A stretch of DNA of 64,000 nucleotides from Rhytidiadelphus loreus (GCA_947034895.1 OX344764.1:54169348-54233347); one strand, 5' to 3'; shown: positions 38,806-49,351, counted from the first letter of the stretch. Notes: generated from the letters alone by a model not told the origin. Made by a program: numbers and translations.

Positions 38806-40874
38806 ATGGCGGAGAAAAGGACGGGGAAATTGCAAGTGGCCATACCCATCTTCGAGAATATGGCTATACTGGACTTGGTGGGGCCTTACGAGATTTTGAA
38901 CACGCTCCCAAATGTGGACGTGGTGTTCGTGAGCCACAAGAAGGGTTTCTACTCCGACCTCGGATCCTTCACCATGGAAGCCAAGGCCTCCTTTGACGAG
39001 GTGAGGTCATGGTCTACACCTTCTTTTCTATCTTGTTTGGCGGACTGTTACACTGGCACTGAAAGACAATCTGGCAGCCATTTGTGGCTGGGGATCATAA
39101 TTTGGTAATTTTCTTTTACAAAATCTGGATACCATTGTGTGGAATTATGGCTTTCATAGCTTCGTTTGCAGCTCTAATTAGGGTCATGTCTGAAAATTGG
39201 CAACTGTCTGAAACTAGGAATTAGGGTCATTGCTGCTCTCAATGCACCCGTTCTCTGGTTGTCGAATGTTTGCTACCCTGATTGGCAGCCTTCAAATCTA
39301 TCCACTCTTGATCGTTGGAGTTGCTGCAGATTACAAGTCCGGACGTGTTGGTGGTTCCGGGAGGTCTTGGCACTCGCGGTCTTGTTCACGATAAGCCCAT
39401 CCTGGACTGGATTCGTAAGGTATGTGACCACTTCACCTTTTGTGAAGGGAATTTTCACAAAATGAAACGAAATTGTCCCTCGTTTCTTCCTGGTGGGTTA
39501 GTCCAATTTGAATTGTGTTAGCTATGATTGCATGTCTACTTTTACTAGTAGTACAATTGTTGCAACATTTGCAACAACTCCTTCATGAGATTTTCTTTAG
39601 TTCGCTAGAACTGGATTTTAAAATGAAGAGTGCTTCCAAATTATGGATGAAATGTGTAAGGCTGAATTTGTGAACATCCAAACAGATGAAATCGAGATGT
39701 ACTAGGTTTCTTCAATCTATAGCTTGATTGTAGAAAATCGTATTTTACTTGGTCATAAAACTTGTAAGTATTTCACAACGAAGCTCCAACGTTCAGTTAC
39801 CTAGCATAATCTCAAGGGACATTTACACTCGATCGGTCAGTGACTTTTAGACCTTTCGAGGTTTGTTGGAAGTCACACAAGTGTGGCTACAGAATTCGGT
39901 CTATGGCCAACCGCAAATCTATAGATTTTTGAGCAAGCATTCCATCATAATTGTCGAAATCTCCCAACAGAGCATGTCATTGAGCCGAAAGTCATGTCGC
40001 TGTTAAGTCATGTCATTACTAGTGGTGGTCTTGTATGGTATCTAATGACTTGCCATATCCATTTTAGAGTTGGTAGCACGCCCTATTTAATTTACATGAT
40101 AAGTTATTTAATTTGTATCAATCCAACTCTGGTTACTTCATTATTGGCATTGGCCTAGAAGTGAGTGCAATTGAGCCTTCAATGAGGATGATACATTCTC
40201 AAGCAATCTAACATCAAACCTAAAAAACTACTTGAGAACTAAGTGTCAGAGAAGGAAGATAGAAGTGGTTATAGCTTATAATTCTAATGCAGCTCCTCTT
40301 CTGGAATGGCTGCCTGCCTGCCCATCCGTAGATTATATAAGTCCTCATTTGTTGAGATTATGAATCTCCCTTGCTGTATGGTGAATGGAGACTGGACATT
40401 CGATTACCAGTCCTCAAATTTTGAGATTATGAATATTCAATCGTTGTTCGGCTAAAAATGAATGTTTTGCAGGCACACGAAACCACGTTGTACACAACCT
40501 CAGTCTGCACTGGCGCCCTCCTGTTGGGCGCTGCCGGACTCCTCACCGGCATTGACGCCACAACTCATTGGAACGCGCTTCCCATGTTGGCAGACTTCGG
40601 CGCCAACCCCGTGAGCCAGCGCGTGGTGCATCACGGCAAGATCATCACAGCAGCAGGCATTTCATCAGGAATCGACATGGCCATTGCACTGGCGGCGTTG
40701 CTTACTGACGAGTTAACCGCCCAGGCCGCGCAGTTGTACTCGGAGTACGATCCGCAGCCTCCGTTCAACACGGGCACTCTGAGTAAAGCCCCGCCTGAAG
40801 TAGTTGCGAAGGCACGCGAGTTGATAGGCTTACACCGGGCGGAATTGGAGACCAAGCAACAAGGGAAGGCCTAA
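38806..40874 (+). CDS. DJ-1/PfpI family protein, isonitrile hydratase-like
   Basis: Three exons: 38806-39000, 39330-39419, 40473-40874, both introns phase 0, 228 residues. The sequence follows bacterial isonitrile hydratase (InhA, 228 residues) from end to end: an N-terminal strand, then Asp23 in ILDLVGPYEIL; DVLVVPGGLGTRGL; the nucleophile elbow TTSVCTGALLLGAAGLL with Cys107 and Thr108; ATTHW; GGIT-type AAGISSGIDMAIALAA; and PPFNTGTLSKAPPEVV near the end. In InhA, Asp17, Cys101 and Thr102 are the residues that matter for hydrating isonitriles to N-substituted formamides, and all three have counterparts here. Enzyme activity on isonitriles is inferred, not shown. The third exon is GC-rich compared with its flanks. 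The start lies in GCGATGGC context after a leader with an apparent intron. Confidence 0.93.
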
Positions 40875-40969
40875 GGTATCGAATGAACATAGTTACTGTT
40901 ATTAAACATAACTATATGGTTATCGAAAAACAAAACAAAAACATAACTATATTTTTATTAGTTCGTAGT

Positions 40970-41560
40970 TCTTATTGGCAACTGAAAGAGGATTCCAACG
41001 CACCTTTGCGTGCATCATTTGGACAGCGGATGGATATGTGATGGAGTTTCAAAGTTGACCGTTAGTGCACCAAAAACTACTATTAAGGAAACATAAAACC
41101 ATTGGATCTTATAGGCAATTGAATGAAGATTCCAATGCACTTTAGCATGCTGTGTTTGGATACCATGAATAAGCTATGAAGTTTGAACACCGGATGGATA
41201 TGTGATGGAGTTTCAAAGTTGACCGTTAGTGCACCAAAAACTACTATTAGGAAACATAAAACCATTGGATCTTATAGGCAATTGAATGAAGATTCCAATG
41301 CACTTTAGCATGCTGTGTTTGGATACCATGTGAATAAGCTATGAAGTTTGAAAGTTGTCCGTCTCTAGGTGCTCCAAAAAAACTAGTATTATCAGACATA
41401 AATTGTTTTTGTGAGATCTTAATATTGGCGAGAATATTGGCAACTACAAAAGAATTCCAATGTACTTTAGTGTGTATTATTTGGACACCAAATGGATAAG
41501 TTATGAAGTTTCTAACTAATTGTCTCTAGGTGCACCAAAAACCAAGAGTAGGCTCTCATT
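40970..41560. repeat. Tandem array, 164-bp unit, about 3.5 copies
   Basis: The best two copies are 41027-41190 and 41191-41353, both starting CGGATGGATATGTGATGGAG and nearly identical (AAGGAAACAT against AGGAAACAT, CCATGAATAAG against CCATGTGAATAAG). More diverged partial copies lie before (from about 40970) and after (to about 41560). Each unit carries GATTCCAATGCACTTTAGC. Confidence 0.9.
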
Positions 41561-42270
41561 GTCTTTCATGTTTTGGTTGTGTTCATTTTGTGTAATTGAT
41601 ATCTAGAGAAAAGTGACGCTTTTGGATCCAAATGTGGGTGTTGCAATTTGGGCAATGTTGATTAGTATGGGTGTACATGTACCTTAGTCATTGCAACTTA
41701 ACTCTTTGAACCTTGTGCTATACTTGGATGGGTGTTAAGTTTGTTGTGCACACTACAATGCAAGTGATTGGTGGAAGTCATAACATTTGTAACCAAGCTA
41801 GGAGCCTCCCATGTAATAATAAGAAAAGTCTAGGTATTTAGAAGTGTCCTTTCAAAAGGATGAAGCGGACACACTTCTTTGACTTAAAAAAAGAGATGAT
41901 TTTTTCAAAACTAAGGGGAAACTTTTTGACCATGCCATGGCTCAAGTTACAGAGCCAAGTCACAATTGCTTGTGAGTGTATGTCCAATGTATGTGAAATC
42001 TGAAATGAAAATATATGAGATAGTTGTAAACATTGAATAATGTTTTGCATTCTTTGAAAATTAGTGTAGTATTTCTAAAGAGACATTAATTGAATGTCTA
42101 CTTTTTCCATTTGGGGTGTGTGGGTAAAGTCCTATTTTTTTGCTTAAAAATGAAAATTTGGAGTCAAAAATTATAAATGTAAGTATTGCACTCAGAATGC
42201 TTGCAATGACAATGAGGTTTTATGCAAATTCTAACATGTGTAGCATGCACATGGGCTCAAAGTGTGCATC

Positions 42271-42445
42271 CATTAGTAGAACCCCATGTTTTTTTAGACT
42301 GATTTTTTTAGACATCCACTTGTTTTTCATGTTAACAGTGACGTCAAATAAAACATCTCAATGTTTTACTTGACATCTTTGTTAACATGAAAACATGTGG
42401 ATGTCTCAAAAAATCCATCAAGAAAAACATGGCTTCCTCCTAGTG
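42271..42445. mobile_element. Foldback CACTA-like element, 175 bp, with 3-bp target duplication
   Basis: The left end is CATTAGTAGAACCCCATG (a C-to-T change of CACTAG) and the right end in reverse is CACTAGGAGGAAGCCATG. The flanking trinucleotide ATC is duplicated (42268-42270 and 42446-42448). The two halves pair along nearly the whole length through GACATCCAC and CATGTTAACA. It is non-coding and therefore non-autonomous. Confidence 0.8.
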
Positions 42446-43389
42446 ATCCTTTGCATGAAGACTAAAATGAGAAAAAAAAATTCCTTTTAGAAGTATTTGG
42501 TGCAATTCATGTGCATTGAAGTATAGGAAAATGACCATTTTTAATTCATTATTATGATTTTTAGAAATGACTAAAAATTAAAATATTTATGTACCTGCTA
42601 ATTTTGGGTCTCTCCAATTCTAGAATAGTGTGTTGCAAGTAGTATTGTAGTAGTAATGCATAGTATTGTAGTACAGGCCTATTGATTTTTCTATTCAATT
42701 TTATTGATTCTAATTGATATTTTAATTTCAATTTTGATGATTTTAATCTCTAAAGTCCCAAGGCCATTTTTCTATCAAAAGCCACTAAAAAATGCTAGTT
42801 TTGTAGCATTTACTTAAGAAAATAGAAAAAATAAAATAAAATTTAGAATACTTTTGTATGGTTAGAAATAGAAATTTCAAGCACATCCATGATACACAAA
42901 AAATATCAAAGTGGGACGACTCATTGAAAAACTTTATTGTCAAGAAGTTGTTAGGCCTTAAAGGGGTAACCCTTAAACAACAAGCCACATCTTTCGATCT
43001 CAGTTTCGAGAAAATCAATGACAAAAACTGTAGATTTTGCCTTGTTTTGGAATATTTTAATCTACTAGATCCTGAAATTTTGCCTTGTTTTTGAACATTT
43101 GTTGTTTAAGGGTTAAATGACCGCCTTTAGCAAAAAAAATTGTCACTAAAATTGCCACCAATTTTCAAATTCTCTAAGTTGAAACTTGTAATCATTCAAT
43201 TGTTGCAATTTGCAAAGCTCCTATAGACTTCGAGCTAGCTTACATGTGAGTTCAGTGGCTAGCTCTGGACCCAATCCAAATAATAAGACAAAAATAGGCT
43301 CAACCAATCATCTTGTCCGTGTGGGCAAGCGGAAAAAGAGGAATTCAAGCTTCACTAATATTGGTGGATGCCCCCATTGGTGGAGACTA

Positions 43390-43599
43390 TGATAGGAAAC
43401 CTAGGTTTTAGGTGATGATCTTGAATTTTTTGGAACGGATTTTTTTTGACGTCTATGTTGACACCTAGCTATTTTATGTCAACAATAACATCCAATGAAC
43501 ATTATGAAAAACATAAAAACAACTAGATGTCAATATAGATATAAAAAAAATCCGTTCCAAAAAATCAAAGCTTGTAAGAAAAATAGGTTTCTTCTAGTG
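43390..43599. mobile_element. Foldback CACTA-like element, degraded left end
   Basis: The right end reads in reverse CACTAGAAGAAACCTAT, the same terminus as the other elements. The left end near 43390 (GATAGGAAACCTAGGTTTT) is an eroded match. Inner arms pair strongly (TTTTTTGGAACGGATTTTTT on both sides). A target duplication cannot be fixed because the left end is damaged. Confidence 0.6.
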
Positions 43600-43991
43600 T
43601 AGTCAATCTTAATGGAATCTGATACATGTGGATTTCTTATTGTATCCCTTCCTACGAACTGGGTCCACATGAAAGTGGAATTGTTATTTGTACTTATAGC
43701 CCACCCATTGATTCATGTAAGGAACAAACTTGGTAAATGGTCATGCAAGGCCAACTTTAGTACCCCATGACAAGCATGGCCATGCCAAAAAAAATGGTTG
43801 TCCACTAAAGTAAACCAACCCATTGTGGTCAGAATAAGAAGTTTAGACATCATGTGGTTACTAAAATTTTCAATTTTTTTTCCACAATAGTATAAGTGTG
43901 AGAAATAATGAGAGCAGATGAAATCATGTTTTTTTTTGACAAAATATGAATTTGCTATGAATTTTTGAAGTATTCAATGCATCTTTGCCTA

Positions 43992-44266
43992 TAAGAGTAT
44001 GTAAACTACCTTAAAACCAACAAAATCTGAATCCATCATGCTCATTTGGCTCACCCAAAGCAGTCAATCTTTTCTAACTTGGAAGGCCTAAAAAGTTAAT
44101 TCTCACAATGTATTTTCACTAAAAAATTGGAAGCTCCTAATGAAGACACTAACTACTTCATTACTATCATGTAAGACATGCATTGAAGCCAAAATCTAAA
44201 AAAACATAATGGGGTCATTTGCTAGGTGACCACTATGGGTCGTTTGACCACAATGGGTTGATTTAC
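43992..44266. repeat. Dispersed repeat with empty CACTA site (partner 49181-49676)
   Basis: About 275 bp shared with 49181-49676: AACCAACAAAATCTGAATC, GGAAGCTCCTAATGA against GGAAGTTCCTAATGA, and CATTACTATCATGTAAGACA. The later copy has a 216-bp transposon between the last two phrases; this copy has none (junction at about 44157). Confidence 0.85.
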
Positions 44267-44357
44267 CTTGTAGAATTTTGCAAATGGATGGCCAAATGGA
44301 ATGTCTTCCGAGTACCATAGTATTGACTATGGCTGTCCTTTTCAAGATGTTTTTGAG

Positions 44358-44594
44358 GGTTGGGGTGAACTGACCCCCTCGCTTGTCCCCCCCAAGTTAG
44401 TCCAAAGGGTGCAAGTAAAAAAAAGACCCCCTATTTTGTACCCAGAAAATGTATGCTCTACATCGCTCCTAGCTAATTTGGGGCCTCTGATTGCAAATAT
44501 GAATTCAAAAATTGCAAATTTTATCATGCGTGGGAAATAAAAAATTTCAGGGTTTTTCTTCAGGGACGAGCAAGGGGGTTAGTTCACCCCGGCC
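44358..44594. mobile_element. 237-bp MITE with 8-bp target duplication
   Basis: Terminal inverted repeats of about 32 bp: the left begins GGTTGGGGTGAACTGACCCC and the right, in reverse, GGCCGGGGTGAACTAACCCC. The flanking TTTTTGAG occurs at 44350-44357 and 44595-44602. The 8-bp duplication suits the hAT superfamily; the ends are not those of a family I can name. The interior is non-coding. Confidence 0.85.
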
Positions 44595-44799
44595 TTTTTG
44601 AGGTACCAAATCTCCAACTGATCCTCACTTAAATCAATAATTGATCACTCAATTGGCCATCATATAAATAAATAAATATATTGAATACCAAGTTATTGTT
44701 TCAATTACCTTCAAAACAAAATTTGTTGTTAAGATGAAGGAATAGTTTCATTGGTATTTGGTGAGAAGTTAGGGTAAAGAAGAGGTTTTTATAATGAAA

Positions 44800-45255
44800 T
44801 CCATTGTCCATCATGAATCCTCAAAGGGTACGGGATAATTTGAAGATGATTGAAAGCTTGACCGCTCATTGTTAAAATTTTGGAATTGTGTTTGAAGTAG
44901 AATTTAAAACCTCATTTAGTCATAGTAGAATAATTTTTTCTAAAAAACATTGAACTAAGGGAAATGAAGATAAATTTCATTTCCAAAAATTTGATGACAA
45001 TTTGATCCTCCAATCAAAAGTTATAGAAAAAAATTCAAAGAAAATGTTTGAAAATGTCAAATTTGGCCATAACTTTTAATTGGAGGCTCAAATCTCAAAT
45101 GGATTTCTAAAGATGAAAGTTTATCTTTATTTCACAACTTTTTTCAACTTAGAGGTTTTTGTAAAAATTTATTCTACTACGACTAAATGAGGTTTGAAAT
45201 TCTATTTCAATCACAACTCCTACTTTTGACTTCACTATGAGCAAGTGAGCTCTAA
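44800..45255. repeat. Large imperfect inverted repeat; contains copy 2 of a dispersed repeat
   Basis: The left arm (about 44870-45025) contains GACCGCTCATTG, CCTCATTTAGTCATAGTAGA and CTCCAATCAAAAGTTAT. The right arm (about 45065-45255) contains the same in reverse complement: ATAACTTTTAATTGGAG, TCTACTACGACTAAATGAGG and GAGCAAGTGAGC. The left arm matches 20843-21080. Confidence 0.75.
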
Positions 45256-46121
45256 TTAATTCTAACTTATATATTCCTCATGAATTATTCTACCTCCTAC
45301 CACCTCATTTGTATATAAGGTAAAACAGACCCATTGAAGTCAAAATTAGGGGTTTGGCCTCATGCTATTGCTGAAATTTTTCAATTTTTTTCCCATACAA
45401 AGAAAAACGTGAGAAATAGTGAGAGCAATTGAAATTATTTGTTTTTTTTGACCAAGTATGAATTTGCTATGAATTTTTGAAGTGTTTGTAGTATGTAAAT
45501 GTGGTAGAACTTGTCCAATTGGTAGAATGATGGTTAAATATAGAATAATTATCAATAGAAAAGTGAATATAGTGTAAACATGTCCCTAATGTCAATTAGT
45601 TTTTGATTGGTGAATTTAGTAAGGATATAACCTAATTGGTAGATTAGAAAAGACAAGGTTGAATTGTTGCAATCAATTGTGAAAGATACAAGAGTAGGAT
45701 CAAATGCCAATTGAGTGAGTTTTTTCATGCGAGAGAGGCTGGAGCTCCTTCCTATGAGAGGAAGTAAATTATTAGTTTGTTTACTGATTGGAGAATTGAG
45801 ATAATGTGTGGTGATATTGTTGAAGTAATGAAATGTGTTTTGGGAAACTATGATGTGATTGTGACATTAGAAAATAAAGAGATTGATTTGAAAAGACTTG
45901 GTGACTTTGAGTAATTGGAAACTTATAAAAGAAATGTTGTTGTAGAAATTGTAGGATATTATTTGATATAAGAAAGATTCTATATATTCAATCAATCAAT
46001 TAAATTATTATAAGACAATAGGTGACAACCTAATTACACAACCTAGCAAATGGCTTCCCCAACGTTTGAACTCGACCTCTTTGGATATTTCTCCAATAGG
46101 CAAAAATACTACACCTACATT

Positions 46122-46139
46122 TGGTGCCACTGCTAGGGA
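46122..46139 (+). mobile_element. Decayed tRNA-Asp primer binding site of left retroelement
   Basis: TGGTGCCACTGCTAGGGA differs at five positions from TGGCGCCGTTGCCGGGGA, the complement of the plant tRNA-Asp 3' end; all five are transitions. It follows ...CTACA, a legitimate LTR end, after two bases. An LTR on the + strand should therefore end at 46119. Confidence 0.65.
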
Positions 46140-46307
46140 GGCAAATGACTAGGTATTAGGAATTATTATGTTTATAATAATGTATTGGTTGATTTTTGAA
46201 AAAAAAATTGATTGATTAGAAATGAAGGTCAATTAGTGAGGTGTTATTATAAAAATTTTAAAAAAAATTTTAAAAAAATTTCAATTTCAATTTCAATTTT
46301 TATTTTT

Positions 46308-46973
46308 ATGATGAAGAAAAGTTATGTAAGAACGTTTGATCCAAATCTTGAGAATTTTTGTCCAAAGACATTGAGAGAAGATTATTTGCATGGAAATTGT
46401 TTGCAATTTATGGATGTTATTGAAGAATGTTATGATCAAATTTCAATAAGAGATGAAATTATCAATGATTTAAAATTGAAGTTGCAAGAAGAACATGAAA
46501 ATTTTCAAATTTGAGAAAATAGAATGCTAGAAGAAAGAAATTTCAAAAATATTGAAAAAAAGGAGTTTGCATTGAAATGTCAAAGAGAAAAAGAGTTATT
46601 TCAGAAGGTATGTTCTACACATGAAATGAAAATTGAACAATTGAAAACTGAAATTTTGGAAGTGACTCAACGAAATGAAGAACTAAGTAGTCAACTGGAA
46701 GAAATGGAAAACATCAACCTTGAAGATATTTACAAGAAACAAAATTATCAACTAGAGATTGAAGTCATGAAAAAAAATATTGGAAAACTTCAAAGTTGTT
46801 GTGATGCAATAACAACAGAACATGATAAGGCCAAGGAGAATATTGCTGCAATTAATCATAATGCACAACAAAATGAAAAGAATTACCTATTGTGTATTGA
46901 ATCTCTAAAAAATTATAAAATCGTAAAATTCAAAATTCAAAATTCAAAATTATATAAATTCAAAATTATATAA
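46308..46973 (+). pseudogene. Coiled-coil retroelement ORF with one in-frame stop (left copy)
   Basis: Starting MMKKSYVRTFDPNLENF, it is mostly charged coiled coil (long E/K/Q/N heptads). It is a paralogue of the minus-strand frame at 47030-48049: DPNLENFCPKTLREDYLH against DPKLDNFWPQTSRENYVY, and QISIRDEIINDLKLKLQ against QILIRDKIISDLKFKLQ. A TGA at 46512-46514 interrupts it; the paralogue has Trp (QDWEEK) there, so TGG has become TGA. It runs into a minisatellite at its end. Position right behind the primer binding site suggests a gag-like protein, but no known gag or zinc-knuckle motif is seen. Confidence 0.7.
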
Positions 46974-47069
46974 ATTCAAAATTATATAAATTCAAAATTA
47001 TATAAATTCAAAATTATATAAACTCAAAATTATATAAATTCAAAATTATATAAATTCAAAATTATAAAA
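46943..47069. repeat. 16-bp AT-rich minisatellite between two facing ORFs
   Basis: About eight copies of TTCAAAATTATATAAA with few changes. Both facing coiled-coil frames run into it, which gives them artificial lysine/isoleucine-rich tails. Confidence 0.9.
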
Positions 47070-48049
47070 TTCTTCCATTCATATTGTTGCAAGTTACAAA
47101 TTTCTAGTTGTGATTTAAAGGTGTTAATTTTGATATTAGCAATAATCACTATCTTAATCAAAGTAAGAATTTTTTGTTTATTAAGGGCTAATTCATAAGA
47201 TAGATCTTTTATTCTTTTATCTTTAATTATTTCTTTATCCATTTCTTGTTTATATTCAATAAAAAATTTCAATTGCAAAGCATTTTCATCTTTAAGAACA
47301 TTGTTACACATAATAAGATCATCCCTCTCATTAGCAACAAATTTAATATTTTTATTGGATGCTTCAATTTGCATAAGTAATTCATTTAATTGCTTTTGCA
47401 TAATAATCCCACCTTGGTTCAAGTCTTCATTTTCCTTACTTACATGAAAAAATAATGTTTGTATAAATAAAAGATGACATTGTAACTTACACTTTTCTTT
47501 GGAATGAACAAATTCCAATTCATCTATTTTGATCTTCAATGATGCTTCACTATTTGCCATCTTCTTGTTTTCTTCTAATGTCTTTGCCAATTCATTTGAC
47601 TTCGTAAATAACATGTCTTTAAGAAATTCAATTTCTGCTTCATAATTTATGGTTTTGTTATATCCTTCTTGCATGTCTTGAACTTTCTTTTTCAAAAATT
47701 CTTTTGATTGATCCTCTAGTAGGATTGCAAATTTTTCTTTCTCTTTCAATGCAATATCCAAATCTCTTGATTTTTTTAAAAGATCTTCTTTATATGTAAT
47801 CCATCTATATTTAAAAGAATCCTTCAAGAGAGCATTTTTTTCTTCCCAATCTTGAGAATTTTCATTCTCTTTTTGCAATTTAAATTTCAAATCACTAATA
47901 ATTTTATCTCGGATTAAAATTTGATCATGTAAACCATCTCTTTCTTTATTCCAATTCCTTACACAATCCCATATTTGCAACCAATTTTGATACACATAAT
48001 TTTCTCTTGATGTTTGTGGCCAAAAATTATCAAGCTTTGGGTCAATCAT
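47030..48049 (-). CDS. Coiled-coil retroelement ORF, intact (right copy)
   Basis: 339 codons without a stop. It starts MIDPKLDNFWPQTSRENYVY, about 55 bp downstream (in its own direction) of a well-preserved primer binding site. It is almost entirely predicted coiled coil, with long runs of E, K, L and N, and has no cysteine-histidine knuckle, protease or polymerase motif that I can see. The last 20 or so residues are minisatellite-encoded. It is paralogous to the frame facing it. The likely role is a structural (gag-like) protein of a non-autonomous LTR retroelement, inferred mainly from position. An ancestral host gene captured by the element is the alternative. Confidence 0.6.
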   Translation of the reverse strand: MIDPKLDNFWPQTSRENYVYQNWLQIWDCVRNWNKERDGLHDQILIRDKIISDLKFKLQKENENSQDWEEKNALLKDSFKYRWITYKEDLLKKSRDLDIALKEKEKFAILLEDQSKEFLKKKVQDMQEGYNKTINYEAEIEFLKDMLFTKSNELAKTLEENKKMANSEASLKIKIDELEFVHSKEKCKLQCHLLFIQTLFFHVSKENEDLNQGGIIMQKQLNELLMQIEASNKNIKFVANERDDLIMCNNVLKDENALQLKFFIEYKQEMDKEIIKDKRIKDLSYELALNKQKILTLIKIVIIANIKINTFKSQLEICNLQQYEWKNFIILNLYNFEFI

Positions 48050-48104
48050 CCTAATAGCGATTGATTTTTTTTTTTAAATAAAAAGAAACACCTACTTAGT
48101 TATC

Positions 48105-48122
48105 TCCCCGGCAACGGCGCCA
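48105..48122 (-). mobile_element. tRNA-Asp primer binding site of right retroelement
   Basis: Read on the minus strand it is TGGCGCCGTTGCCGGGGA, an exact complement of the plant tRNA-Asp 3' end including CCA, as used by Athila-type and other Ty3/gypsy elements. It is separated by two bases from TGTTGAAG..., which as the complement gives an LTR ending in CA. Confidence 0.9.
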
Positions 48123-48124
48123 AA

Positions 48125-49150
48125 TGTTGAAGAAGGATAATGACCAATTTATAAATTACCCTATTAGTATAATAAGTTCGTTCCAAAGGAGACAGTCAAG
48201 TACGGAATCTATGCTAATAGGTTTAATCTCAAAAACAAGTGGCACAACTTCAAATCAATACTATCATTTATTTTTCTTGACAACCGAGACATTCAATCGA
48301 ATTCCAAATTGTACTCACATTCTCAACTAAAACTCATCAATCACACTACAACGACATTATACACTCCAACTGGAATTCAGTTTTTGAAATTACTTAACTT
48401 CATAAAACTTCCAACTTGATTCCCAATTCATTCGTTTATAGAATCAATCAATCTCATAAACACAAGCATTCACATACAGCACACATGAACCAATTCAACT
48501 AAAATTATTTTCTTATTATATTGCCAAATTGGCAAATAATTCATTGTTACAATTTTACAAACTTTCAACAATTAAATCATTCTCATCTCATTTCACATCG
48601 TTCTCCATCAATTTGGTCACACACCAATCTCTCATTCAATTATCTTTCTAACACTCATCCCCATCACTACATACACAAACACACCAAGCAACCTTACACA
48701 ATTAATCTCATAGACTCTTCCAAAACAAAGAAAAATACACAACCATCTGTGGGCTGGGACTCTCACTCGTCTCTCATGTAGTGGGTAAAGAAAAATGAAA
48801 GAAACTTAGGACTTAATAGACCTTCCATTGACGGTTGCCAACTCGAAGAAGATGACAAACTACCAAAAACTACCAAATTGGAATTTGCACAACTACCTAG
48901 TACAGGTCACATGATTCTGACTTGGAATTGACCACATAGAAAACAAAATCCTTCACTTTCATCTTACATTCAAAATCACATGCCTTCCTGTTTGAAATCT
49001 CTATAGACCACTAATCCCAACCTTCAAATTGCTTAAGTAAACACTCAAAAACACCAACTTGAACCAAAAAATATTAAAAACATATTACCAATACTTATTA
49101 AAAACAAATAAAATCACTCAAAAATGCACAAAATTGATAACCCAACTAGG
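48125..49150 (-). mobile_element. LTR of the right retroelement (outer end not determined)
   Basis: On the + strand it opens TGTTGAAGAAGGATAATGAC, the TG...CA style of LTR ends, directly outside the primer binding site. The sequence is AT-rich with repeated CAAATTG/CAATTTG words. The far boundary is uncertain; the dispersed repeat from 49181 gives an upper limit. No second LTR in the same orientation was found in the window. Confidence 0.55.
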
Positions 49151-49351
49151 AATCTATAGCGTTCATAGCATCATGGCCCAAAAGAGTTTGTAGACTACCC
49201 CAGAACCAACAAAATCTGAATCTATGATGCTAATTTTGTTCATCTAAAGTAGTCATAATATTTTCTAATATGGAAGGGCCTAAAATGTCAATTCTTACAA
49301 CAAATTTACACTGAAAAGTTGGAAGTTCCTAATGAGGTTCCTAATCACTCC

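Larger units (their letters stand above)
40875..46120. other. Transposon-rich region without a recognised gene
   Basis: Listed separately: a 164-bp tandem array, two or three foldback CACTA-like elements, a MITE with 8-bp target duplication, a dispersed repeat with its empty CACTA site, and a large inverted repeat. The remainder is AT-rich with short, unrecognisable frames. Sequence from about 45490 to 46119 should be the LTR or leader of the left retroelement described at 46122. Confidence 0.6.

Noticed and set aside
42858..43094. 78-codon frame on + and the 79-codon frame opposite it
   Set aside because: They overlap each other on opposite strands in AT-rich repeat DNA, with no domain or codon bias.
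48105..48122. tRNA-Asp gene
   Set aside because: Only the last 18 bases of tRNA-Asp match, including the CCA that plant tRNA genes do not encode, so it is a primer binding site.
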